A stretch of DNA of 64,000 bases from Methylobacterium sp. Leaf118. GTDB lineage: Bacteria > Pseudomonadota > Alphaproteobacteria > Rhizobiales > Beijerinckiaceae. Of the stretch, positions 57,353 to 64,000 are shown one piece after another. The first letter of the stretch is position 1. Each line of letters opens with the position of its first letter. Location: positions 48,052 to 112,051 of the forward strand of contig NZ_CAKLBV010000008.1 in NCBI RefSeq assembly GCF_920984675.1, in the 5' to 3' direction. Made by a program: the position numbers and the translations under genes. Under the pieces are notes generated by a model. That model was not told the origin of the DNA and did no database searches. It worked only from the letters and a program-made list of their open reading frames with translations.

Positions 57353-58205
57353 GCGTCGGGGGGGACGAGATCCACGCCGTCATCGAGGTCGAGGCGTCGG
57401 GCGGCGGCTTCGACGCGCTCGGTCGACCGAAGATGCTGTTCGAGCCCCACGTCTTCTACCGCAACCTGACCGGCTCGGCCCGGGCCCAGGCCGTGCAGGC
57501 GGGTCTCGCCTACGCCTCGTGGAAGCCCGGCAGCTACCCGAAGGACAGCTACCTACCCCCACCTCAAGTCGGCGCTGGCGATCAACGAGACCGCGGCGCT
57601 GAAGGCGGCCTCCTGGGGGCTCGGACAGATCCTCGGCGAGAACTATGTCGCGGCCGGCTACGAGAGCCCCCAGCAGATGGTGCTGGCGTTCGTGGAGGGC
57701 GGCGAGAGCGAGCACCTGGCCGCCGATGATGCGCTTCATCGTGGACAAGCGGCTGGACGACGAGCTGCGCGCCCACAACTGGGCCGGCTTCGCCCGCGGC
57801 TACAACGGGTCGGCCTACGCCCAGCACGGCTACCACACGAAGCTCGCGGCGGCCTACGCGAAGTGGCGCAAGATCAAGGACACACCGTGGTCTCCGGATC
57901 AGGACGCCGTCGGCAAGCCGGTCTCGGTTCCGCCCGTCACGATCGAGCCCGTCCCGCCGCCGTCCGCTGGGCCCGTGTTCGCCCCCGCGGCGCGCAACGG
58001 GGGAACGTGGGTGTCCGAGCTTCCGCTGACGAACGCCGGCAGTTCGATCTCGCCGGCAGCACCGGAAGGAGGAGCATCCTCGCGAGCTTCGACAGGTACC
58101 TACTTCGACGCGAACGGCAACGCGCTCCCGACAGCGCCTGCACCGGCCGCGCCCTCGCTCGGCGCCCGTCTGCGGTCCTGGCTGTCGCGCCCGTGGTTCG
58201 GGTGA
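57353..58205 (+). pseudogene. Phage endolysin (N-acetylmuramidase domain), multiply frameshifted
   Basis: Similarity to the N-acetylmuramidase family runs through three frames: DEIHAVIEVEASGGGFDALG and FEPHVFYRNL (57364-57545), then PHLKSALAINETAALKAASW, GLGQILGENY and MVLAFVEGGESEHLAADDA (57560-57725), then FIVDKRLDDELRAHNWAGFA and RGYNGSAYAQHGYHTKLAAA (57728 onward). Two frameshifts, near 57550 and 57725, interrupt it. The likely catalytic Glu in VIEVEASGGG is present, but no full-length product can be made. The Pro/Ala-rich tail ends in a short basic LRSWLSRPWFG. Confidence 0.7.
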
Positions 58206-58698
58206 TGGGCGCTCCGCACAAGCTGCCGGCGAAGATCGCCGGGGCGCGGTCGGGGGCGGGGGTCAGCGAGGCGTGAAAGCACCGAGCCGGGCGCTTGGGG
58301 GCAATAGACGCCGGCCCGCCGGCCACCAATCCGAAGCACATTGGGCTTGGCGCAGCAGCCTGCCTCCCATGGCTGAAAGCTTGGCCATGCTCAAGCCAGC
58401 GTACCAGCAAATGACATTTTCATGATCCCGAGCGCGCCGGGCCAGCCGCGCTGGCCGGCACTCTAACACGACTCACGGTCAGCGCTTTCGTTACAACCAC
58501 GAGGCGTAACGACAGCGAGCCGGCCATCGGGGCATGAGACCGGCTCGCTGGCCACCCTTCGAAGCCTATTCGGCACCCGACGGTGACAGAATCTCATAGG
58601 TGGTGCCGCTCGGCAGGGAACTAACCAAGGTTGAGTTCGGCAAAATTCATCCGCACCGGCCGGGCCAGCCGCGCACCCCTCCCACATCAAGAGAGACC
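58206..58698. other. Non-coding stretch with hairpins between the endolysin remnant and the membrane cassette
   Basis: About 490 bp without a supported gene. It contains a GC hairpin around 58435-58457 (GCCAGC-CGC-GCTGGC core), a 15-bp direct repeat CCGGGCCAGCCGCGC at about 58437 and 58660, and the inverted repeat at 58514-58549. Confidence 0.5.
58514..58549. repeat. Perfect 10-bp inverted repeat
   Basis: AGCGAGCCGG at 58514-58523 and its exact reverse complement at 58540-58549 with a 16-bp loop and no T-run on either side. More likely a binding site or RNA structure than a terminator. Confidence 0.5.
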
Positions 58699-59259
58699 AT
58701 GACCCGCATCCTTCTCGCGGCGCTGGCGCTCGCCTGCGTCTGCTCTCCGGCCCTCGCCGAGACCGTAACCGTCAACGGCCAGCCCGTCGTCGTCCTGCCC
58801 TGGGGCGATTACGTCGCGGCCCTCGCGGTCGCCCTGCGCGGGCCGATCCTGACCATCCTCCTGCCGATCGTCGCCGGCTACATCATCCAGCCCATCCGCC
58901 GGGTGTACCCGTGGGCGGCCCTGTTCCTGTCGCAGCGGCGCGTCGAGATGATGCTGGAGGCCGCCGTCGGCTACGGGCTCAACGCGGTCCAAGGCGCCGC
59001 CAAGGGCAAGTCTCTGTCGACCAACGTCGCGGTGCCCGTGATTGCCAAGGGGGCGCAGTACGTCATCGACACTGCCCCGCCCGCGGTTATCAAGGCGGCC
59101 GGTGGCGCGGATGGCATCGCGGCCCGCACGTTCCGGAAGCTCGATCTCGACGACCACGCCAACGCGGCGAACGTGCTGGTGCCGGCCCGGGTGCAGATCG
59201 GCGCAGGGACGGTCGATGCCGACGAGTTGCGCCGGATGGACGAGATGACCCGGCGATAG
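58699..59259 (+). CDS. Phage-cassette protein with signal peptide and membrane segment
   Basis: 186 residues from ATG 58699. A signal-like segment (ILLAALALACVCSPALA) is followed by one strong transmembrane region (GPILTILLPIVAGYIIQPI) and a soluble C-terminal part with DTAPPAVIKAAGGADGIAAR. First of four tightly packed genes directly after the endolysin remnant, where holin or spanin-like functions are expected, but no family is recognised. Confidence 0.6.
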   Translation: MTRILLAALALACVCSPALAETVTVNGQPVVVLPWGDYVAALAVALRGPILTILLPIVAGYIIQPIRRVYPWAALFLSQRRVEMMLEAAVGYGLNAVQGAAKGKSLSTNVAVPVIAKGAQYVIDTAPPAVIKAAGGADGIAARTFRKLDLDDHANAANVLVPARVQIGAGTVDADELRRMDEMTRR

Positions 59260-59271
59260 GAGGAAGGGCAC

Positions 59272-59796
59272 ATGCCCAATTCGAACGGCGGCCCGCGCCG
59301 GCCACTCCTGCCCATGCATTCGGCCGGCCCGTACAGCACCTATCGCCTGTTCGAGTGGTGCATGGCGACGATGATGCTGCTCATCGCCTTCACCCTGGCC
59401 ATGCCGGGCGACACCATGGAGCGGAACGCGCTCAGGCCGATCGCCGAGATGGGCTTCTCCGAGGCCAACATGGCGCTGACCTTCGGATGCGTCGGGAGCG
59501 TGCGCATCATGGCGCTGTTCCTCAACGGCTACATCAACAACGTCCGGGTGGGGCCGAAGGGGGCCTATGCCCGGGCGTTCGGCGCCGGCATCGGCTGCAT
59601 CATCATGGGCCAATTCGCCATGGCCCTGATCTACGACGCCTTCACCGTGGCGCATGCCCCGAGCTTCGTCATCCCGGTCTTCGGGACGCTGGCCGGGTTC
59701 GAGGCGATCTCCGTCTATATCGCCGTGCTGGACGGCGTTTCCCGCAAGAGCCGGATCGGCAAGGCCCTCGCGGCGCTCGAGGAGGTTCGGGGCTGA
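59272..59796 (+). CDS. Multi-pass membrane protein, holin-like by context
   Basis: 174 residues from ATG 59272 with a strong AGGAGGAAG 6 nt upstream. About four transmembrane helices (e.g. WCMATMMLLIAFTLAMPGD, FGAGIGCIIMGQFAMALIYD, VIPVFGTLAGFEAISVYIAV). Size is larger than usual for holins. Its stop overlaps the next start by one base (TGATG). Confidence 0.62.
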   Translation: MPNSNGGPRRPLLPMHSAGPYSTYRLFEWCMATMMLLIAFTLAMPGDTMERNALRPIAEMGFSEANMALTFGCVGSVRIMALFLNGYINNVRVGPKGAYARAFGAGIGCIIMGQFAMALIYDAFTVAHAPSFVIPVFGTLAGFEAISVYIAVLDGVSRKSRIGKALAALEEVRG

Positions 59797-60167
59797 TGGA
59801 TTGGCTCACCTTCCTGAAAGACGTGATCGCGACCCAGCAGTTCCTCCAGGTGTTCGTCGGCGGCTGCACCATGATGCTGATCGGGTGGATGGTCACCCGG
59901 GCGCGGGGTGACCGCGAGCACCTTCCGCCGCCGGCGGCAGCCAGCATCGCCGATGTGCCGCCCCCGTTCCTCCACGGCCCGCGCGAGACGGTCGACCTGA
60001 TGCGCGAGCTGCGTGATCTGGCGCGTCGGCAGACCGAGGATACCGGCCGGATCGCCGAGTGCGTGCGCATCATTCGCGAGGAGACGAAGCGGCAGACCGT
60101 GCTGCTCGGCCAGATTGAGCGCGAGCAGGCTATCGAGAACCGCGCGCATGAGCGGGACCGACCGTGA
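59796..60167 (+). CDS. Small membrane protein with cytoplasmic coiled coil
   Basis: 123 residues from ATG 59796. One transmembrane helix near residues 16-34 (LQVFVGGCTMMLIGWMVTRA), a Pro-rich linker, then a helical coiled-coil tail (ETVDLMRELRDLARRQTEDT; IIREETKRQTVLLGQIEREQ). It overlaps both neighbours, by 1 and 4 nt. The layout recalls the i-spanin or Rz-like type, but no lipoprotein partner is clear. Confidence 0.6.
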   Translation: MDWLTFLKDVIATQQFLQVFVGGCTMMLIGWMVTRARGDREHLPPPAAASIADVPPPFLHGPRETVDLMRELRDLARRQTEDTGRIAECVRIIREETKRQTVLLGQIEREQAIENRAHERDRP

Positions 60168-60436
60168 CGCCCTGCTTCGTGGTGATCACCCTGGCCGGCC
60201 TGCTGGCGAGCGGGAAGCCGGCCAAGGAGGCGCGGGCCTACCTCTACCTCGGGCCGAGCACGCGCATCAGCCCGGTGGTCACGGCGCCGAGCGAACGGCC
60301 GCATGCGCGCTCAGAAATCACCATCGGACCGCTGACCACCTTCGCGAGGGAGACCCCGGAGGAAGTGGTGCGGGCGCCGTGCGTTGAGCGTGGCCCCACC
60401 GGCATGACGGACGAACCGCCCCCGCTCGCCCGTTGA
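60164..60436 (+). CDS. Small exported hypothetical protein
   Basis: 90 residues from GTG 60164, overlapping the previous stop by 4 nt (GTGA). A short hydrophobic N-terminus (PCFVVITLAGLLASG) is followed by a basic, Pro-rich part. Last gene of the four-gene cassette. No lipobox, no known family. Confidence 0.5.
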   Translation: MTPCFVVITLAGLLASGKPAKEARAYLYLGPSTRISPVVTAPSERPHARSEITIGPLTTFARETPEEVVRAPCVERGPTGMTDEPPPLAR

Positions 60437-60505
60437 CCCTATGCCCTTCCAGAGGGCTCGACAGACTCAGCCCCGACCGGTTCGCCGCGGCGGAGGCGTT
60501 CTGGC

Positions 60506-60772
60506 TCAGCTGTGCCAGTTCCTATTCAGGGCGAAAAGTGCTCCAAATGCGCCGCTAGCCGATCCCACAACAGCTGTCACTCCGATCAGCAAGGGAGAGA
60601 GAAGGCCAGCCTGCGAAGGCCAGAGCGACAAGAGCAATCCCAGCGCGAGGACACCACAAAATGACCCGCCAAGCATCGACGTTACGAAGCGATATCGGAC
60701 AATTTTTGTTCGCATCAAACTCGGGTATGACGCCTTCGAAATAATTTCTGCGTCATATGCTTGAGTCATCAT
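60506..60772 (-). CDS. Hypothetical small membrane protein
   Basis: 88 residues from ATG 60772 (or the next ATG, 60769). Two hydrophobic segments: SFCGVLALGLLLSLW and LLSPLLIGVTAVVGSASGAF. No ribosome site is obvious and base composition drops near the start, so the call is tentative. It is antisense to the cassette direction. Confidence 0.4.
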   Translation of the reverse strand: MMTQAYDAEIISKASYPSLMRTKIVRYRFVTSMLGGSFCGVLALGLLLSLWPSQAGLLSPLLIGVTAVVGSASGAFGALFALNRNWHS

Positions 60773-60883
60773 GGAATTTTCGTTTTGCCCATTGCATCCC
60801 TATGCGACATATTGTGCGATCAGGCGAGGGATATTTCTTCGTTTCCTGAAGTTCACGTTGCATCTCCCTTAGTAGGATCTGCA

Positions 60884-61177
60884 ATGAACAAGCTCTACCT
60901 CGCCTTCGCGGGGGCCATGGTGTTTGCCTCGCCCTGCGTTGCGCAGACTGCCCTCCCCACGACGCAGCCGCCGATGTTGCGTACTGATCCCGCGACCACA
61001 GGAGCGGTCACGAGCGGACAGCACAACACGGGCGGCGACGTGAACGCGACCATCCCCCTTGGGGCGACGGGCGCCGACACAATCCAGACCGACTCGGCCG
61101 CAGGCGGCAATGCCAACCAGCCAGCTCGAGCCGTTCCGCAGGGAAGCGGCGGCGGTGCCAGCGGCGGCAACAACTGA
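60884..61177 (+). CDS. Small secreted Gly/Thr-rich protein
   Basis: 97 residues from ATG 60884 with TAGGAT about 8 nt upstream. Signal peptide cut after VAQ (KLYLAFAGAMVFASPCVAQ). The mature part is low-complexity: Thr/Gly/Pro-rich, ending GSGGGASGGNN. Such proteins are frequent in Methylobacterium and of unknown role. A terminator follows directly. Confidence 0.58.
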   Translation: MNKLYLAFAGAMVFASPCVAQTALPTTQPPMLRTDPATTGAVTSGQHNTGGDVNATIPLGATGADTIQTDSAAGGNANQPARAVPQGSGGGASGGNN

Positions 61178-61193
61178 TCGATAGATGGACTCA

Positions 61194-61226
61194 GCTCCGC
61201 CCGGGAAACCGGAGCGGGGCCTTTTT
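61194..61226 (+). terminator. Probable terminator after the secreted protein gene
   Basis: GCTCCG (61194) pairs with CGGAGC (61210), then a short GC tract and TTTTT at 61222-61226, between two convergent genes. Confidence 0.6.
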
Positions 61227-61242
61227 CACGTTCCGCCTCGCC

Positions 61243-63504
61243 TCACACAATGAAGAAATCGTCAGCGAAGAGCGCGGCCTTGTTGTCGAGCATCGCGATC
61301 TTCACCTTCGCGCCGGCACCGGAGCCGTCCGCGTCGTAGAACAGCTCACCGGTCGATTGCTTGTACATGATGCGGTCATCCGCATCGGCCTTGCCCGTCG
61401 TAATGTTTTTGAACGAGTTCGGGTCGAGTTGGCCCGGGGCGAGCGTCGTGAAGATGCTGCTCGAGAGCTGGATCGTGTCCTCGGCGGCGAAGTCGGTGAT
61501 GCGATCGATGTTGCCGGTGCCCGGAGCGTTCGAGAACACGAAGGTGTCGGCTCCACCCCGCCCCGTCAGCACGTCGTTGCCCCAGCCGCCGTTGAGGGTG
61601 TTGGCGCCGCCATTGCAGATCACGTTTTGGGCGAGCGCGTTGCCGGTCAGGTTGATCGGAGCGTCGCCCGCCGCTTGAAGGATGCGCAGCTCCTCGATCT
61701 CCTGGCCGGACGACAGCGTGTAGTCCACGGTCGTCACGACCGAATCCCAGCCGCCGCCCTTGCTTTCGACGATCTGGTCTCCGGCATGATCGACGAGGTA
61801 AGTGTCACTGCCGGCGCCGCCGTGGAGGCTGTCGGCCCCGCCGCCGCCGTCGATCCGGTTGTTGCCGGCATCGCCCACGATCTTGTTGACGAATTGGTTG
61901 CCGGTCAGGGCGATGGTGGTCTTGGCGGCCTTGTCGACCGTCCGGAGTTCTTCGATCTCCTGGCCAGCGGCCAAAGCGTAACTCACCGAGGTGACCACCG
62001 AATCTCGGCCTCCGCCCACCGCCTCAATCACCCGATCTCCCGCGTTGTCGACGATGTAGGTATCGTTGCCACCTAAACCCCTCATGATGTCGATACCGGT
62101 GCCGCCGTCAAAGCTGTTATTCCCAGCGTTGCCGATAAGTGTGTTCGCTAGCGAGTTGCCAGTAGCGCTGACGTTGCCTGAGCCAGTCAGCGTTAGATTT
62201 TCTATGTCTTGACCCGCCAAACTGAAGCTAACGGATGAATAAACCGTATCGTTGCCTTGGCCGGCCGCTTCAAACACGCGATCGTCGACGTTGTCAACGT
62301 AGTAAATATCGCTACCCTGCCCTCCAATCATGACGTCTGCGCCGTAACCACCGTCAATAATATCGTCGCCCGCATGCGCGTATATAATGTTGTCTCTCAT
62401 GAACGACATATTATCTACGTAGGCTTCTGGGGCAAGGGTGTCCTGCTGGTTGGTCCCGACAATTGCGACCTTATCGGAAGCAGCGGCACCCAGCGCATAA
62501 ACCTGACCGTCGAAGCTTACATAATCAACTCTGTTCAGGGTATCTCGCCCTTCTGGGCTGCCGGCGCGGATGTCAACAACTTCGTAAATGCCATTCGCCG
62601 ACTCCACTAGCCGTATCGCATAATTGACGATATTTGAGCTATATTTTGCAGTAACAGTCAGCTCTGTCCCATTTTTGAATATAACATCATTCCCAGATCC
62701 TCCGTCGATTGTTATATTACCCGATCCGCCAGCATAGATCGTGTCATTGTCGCCACCACCGAGAAGAAGGGCGTCTCCGCCGGTTCTCTCATTATAATCA
62801 ATATAGTCATTGCCTACTCCACCATCGATAAAATTCGAACGCGGACTTAATTCAGACTCAAACATAGATGAAATTCGGAGATGATCAGCTCCGGATCCAC
62901 CATATATGTAATTATTAGCAAAATATGAACCAATTATTGTATCGTCACCGCCACCTCCATTGAATGTTGCTATTCTTCCTACCCCACTCAAATTGCTAGC
63001 CTCAATATAATCCTCCACTTCTGATCCGTTGAAAATCAGATCCATAGAGGCGATATGGCCGCCAAATGCGTTGCCCGCGAGCGGCGTGCCTGATGGCTCT
63101 TCGTTCGGCTCGTTTCCACCTTGTATGTAGGCTCGATAGCCAATTTTTTCCCCATCCCAACCATAAACATAACCGCCGCCACCAGACCACGTGAATGGAT
63201 CAAATGTCGCGGTGCCGATTTCAATTGCGACCTGAGGAATACCGTCAATTGTCTCCATCGGCCTGTAGAATGTTGCCGCGGCGACATCCATTGTGTAGGT
63301 AAGGCTTGATACGCCGCCCACAAATTGAGTGGTACCTTGCAGCGTAAAGAATGCCCCCAGCATAGAAGAGGCCCAAACGTCTTGAAATTTAACTACATCG
63401 TTCAGTGGCTCATGAACATATTCTAGCGGGTATCCCCAACTTCCGCCGTACGGCGCATCGCCCTTAAATCCCGTTGGTGCGGCGTGGATTGTAAACGTAC
63501 CCAT
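61243..63504 (-). CDS. RTX-type calcium-binding exoprotein with M10/serralysin-like C-terminus
   Basis: 753 residues from ATG 63504. The first 185 residues are a unique beta-rich domain without signal peptide or recognised catalytic motif. RTX nonapeptides follow in several blocks (GGGGDDTIIG; GGSGNDVIF; GGYGADVMIGGQGSDIYYVD; GGNDTYIVDNAGDRVIE; GGAGSDTYLVDHAGDQIVE; GGWGNDVLTGRGGADTFVF) and fold on binding Ca2+ outside the cell. The end (IDRITDFAAEDTIQL ... LFADDFFIV) is a serralysin-type C-terminal domain and type I secretion signal. No ABC/MFP secretion genes are in the window. The part encoded at about 62100-63504 is much more AT-rich than 61243-62080, suggesting a joined gene. Confidence 0.88.
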   Translation of the reverse strand: MGTFTIHAAPTGFKGDAPYGGSWGYPLEYVHEPLNDVVKFQDVWASSMLGAFFTLQGTTQFVGGVSSLTYTMDVAAATFYRPMETIDGIPQVAIEIGTATFDPFTWSGGGGYVYGWDGEKIGYRAYIQGGNEPNEEPSGTPLAGNAFGGHIASMDLIFNGSEVEDYIEASNLSGVGRIATFNGGGGDDTIIGSYFANNYIYGGSGADHLRISSMFESELSPRSNFIDGGVGNDYIDYNERTGGDALLLGGGDNDTIYAGGSGNITIDGGSGNDVIFKNGTELTVTAKYSSNIVNYAIRLVESANGIYEVVDIRAGSPEGRDTLNRVDYVSFDGQVYALGAAASDKVAIVGTNQQDTLAPEAYVDNMSFMRDNIIYAHAGDDIIDGGYGADVMIGGQGSDIYYVDNVDDRVFEAAGQGNDTVYSSVSFSLAGQDIENLTLTGSGNVSATGNSLANTLIGNAGNNSFDGGTGIDIMRGLGGNDTYIVDNAGDRVIEAVGGGRDSVVTSVSYALAAGQEIEELRTVDKAAKTTIALTGNQFVNKIVGDAGNNRIDGGGGADSLHGGAGSDTYLVDHAGDQIVESKGGGWDSVVTTVDYTLSSGQEIEELRILQAAGDAPINLTGNALAQNVICNGGANTLNGGWGNDVLTGRGGADTFVFSNAPGTGNIDRITDFAAEDTIQLSSSIFTTLAPGQLDPNSFKNITTGKADADDRIMYKQSTGELFYDADGSGAGAKVKIAMLDNKAALFADDFFIV

Positions 63505-63862
63505 CTCTAATCCCCTGCGGGTGCGAATTTATAATTGCGAACAACCAAGTAAGTAGTAAATACTTAGCTCTTCTCACGGGGCACGATGCGCTCGGCCTCT
63601 CATGCGTACTTATGCATCGATTCGCGGACCGAAAGCAGTCGCAGGTAACGAAAATTAGTACTTACTCCATCCGTGTGGCGCGCATGCGACAGCCAGATGC
63701 CTATGCTGGATTGTCTAGATTTCGTCTTGGCGGGGAGTTAGTTACGACTGGGTTTGGGCGATATTAAATGCTATAATATTTCAAGCAATCAATGCCATTG
63801 CAGTCGCAGATCATGATCCGTGCTGCGTATCTGGTTGGGGTCGGAGCAGGCCTCGGTGCGCT
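63505..63862. other. AT-rich upstream region of the RTX gene
   Basis: About 360 bp without a supported gene, the most AT-rich stretch seen. It contains an inverted repeat TAAGTA-N5-TACTTA (63550-63566) and two more copies of TACTTA at about 63607 and 63661, possible regulator sites for the RTX promoter. Confidence 0.45.
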
Positions 63863-64000
63863 TCACTTTCCGCTCCATCGCACCGCGAACTCCCAGGTCG
63901 GCAATCCGACCGGCGCACCGAGGGTATCACGGTAGGCGGACGTGTTGCCGAAGATCACGCGCCGGGCATCAACGCCCGCGGCCTTGGATCCGCTCAGCAT
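63863..64000 (-). CDS. Partial unknown protein, C-terminal end
   Basis: The minus-strand frame from the window edge to TGA at 63865-63863 gives 45 residues including AGVDARRVIFGNTSAYRDTL and PVGLPTWEFAVRWSGK, which read like real protein at normal genome GC. The first codon in view is ATG but the frame may continue beyond 64000. Family unknown. Confidence 0.4.
   Translation of the reverse strand: MLSGSKAAGVDARRVIFGNTSAYRDTLGAPVGLPTWEFAVRWSGK

Overview
The window is very GC-rich chromosomal DNA from an alphaproteobacterium of the Methylobacterium/Methylorubrum type (order Hyphomicrobiales). This rests on a class I PHA synthase that reads like the M. extorquens PhaC as I remember it, on GcrA, on EipB, on a DinB with an N-terminal Cys4 finger, on a CIRCE-controlled groESL and on the pst-phoU-phoB order. 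No database search was possible, so the genus is an inference.

Region by region. 1-5.5 kb: a co-directional housekeeping run (C-terminal end of a NifU-type Fe-S scaffold, tsaB, rimI, a PlsC-type acyltransferase, miaB, phoH) with one opposite-strand MEKHLA/PAS gene inside it. 5.6-13 kb: small envelope proteins and lipoproteins, an alanine/LL-DAP-type aminotransferase, phaC, a YbaL/KefB-type antiporter and a Cys-rich periplasmic protein. 13-19 kb (minus strand): glyS, a PhoX-type phosphatase with a likely PHO box, an M23 peptidase and a Bcp peroxiredoxin. 19-28.6 kb: a giant AsmA-like protein, cobK-cobQ, dinB, eipB and gcrA. 28.7-34.7 kb: the phosphate regulon pstS-(terminator)-pstC-pstA-pstB-phoU-phoB, preceded by three PHO half-sites at exact 11-bp spacing. 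34.8-39.6 kb: two small unknowns, corA, and groES-groEL with promoter, CIRCE and terminator.

39.6-48.4 kb holds the most interesting locus. It is a single-module highly reducing type I polyketide synthase (KS-AT-DH-degenerate MT-ER-KR-ACP, no thioesterase) whose stop overlaps the start of a PLP-dependent alpha-oxoamine synthase by 4 nt. This is the logic of fungal sphinganine-analogue toxins (Fum1/Fum8) in a compact bacterial two-gene form. It predicts an amino-ketone lipid made by decarboxylative release of a reduced polyketide onto an amino acid. It is followed upstream on the same strand by UDP-glucose 6-dehydrogenase, a two-domain GT2 glycosyltransferase and an unrecognised partner protein, which look like a surface polysaccharide set.

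From tRNA-Val(GAC) at 53.77 kb onward the window becomes accessory DNA. It contains a transglutaminase fragment, a decayed prophage tail/lysis region with several frameshifts and a fusion junction, a still intact tightly packed four-gene membrane-protein cassette, and an RTX (Ca2+-binding repeat) exoprotein whose N-terminal half is clearly more AT-rich than its C-terminal half. The right end of this island is not in the window.
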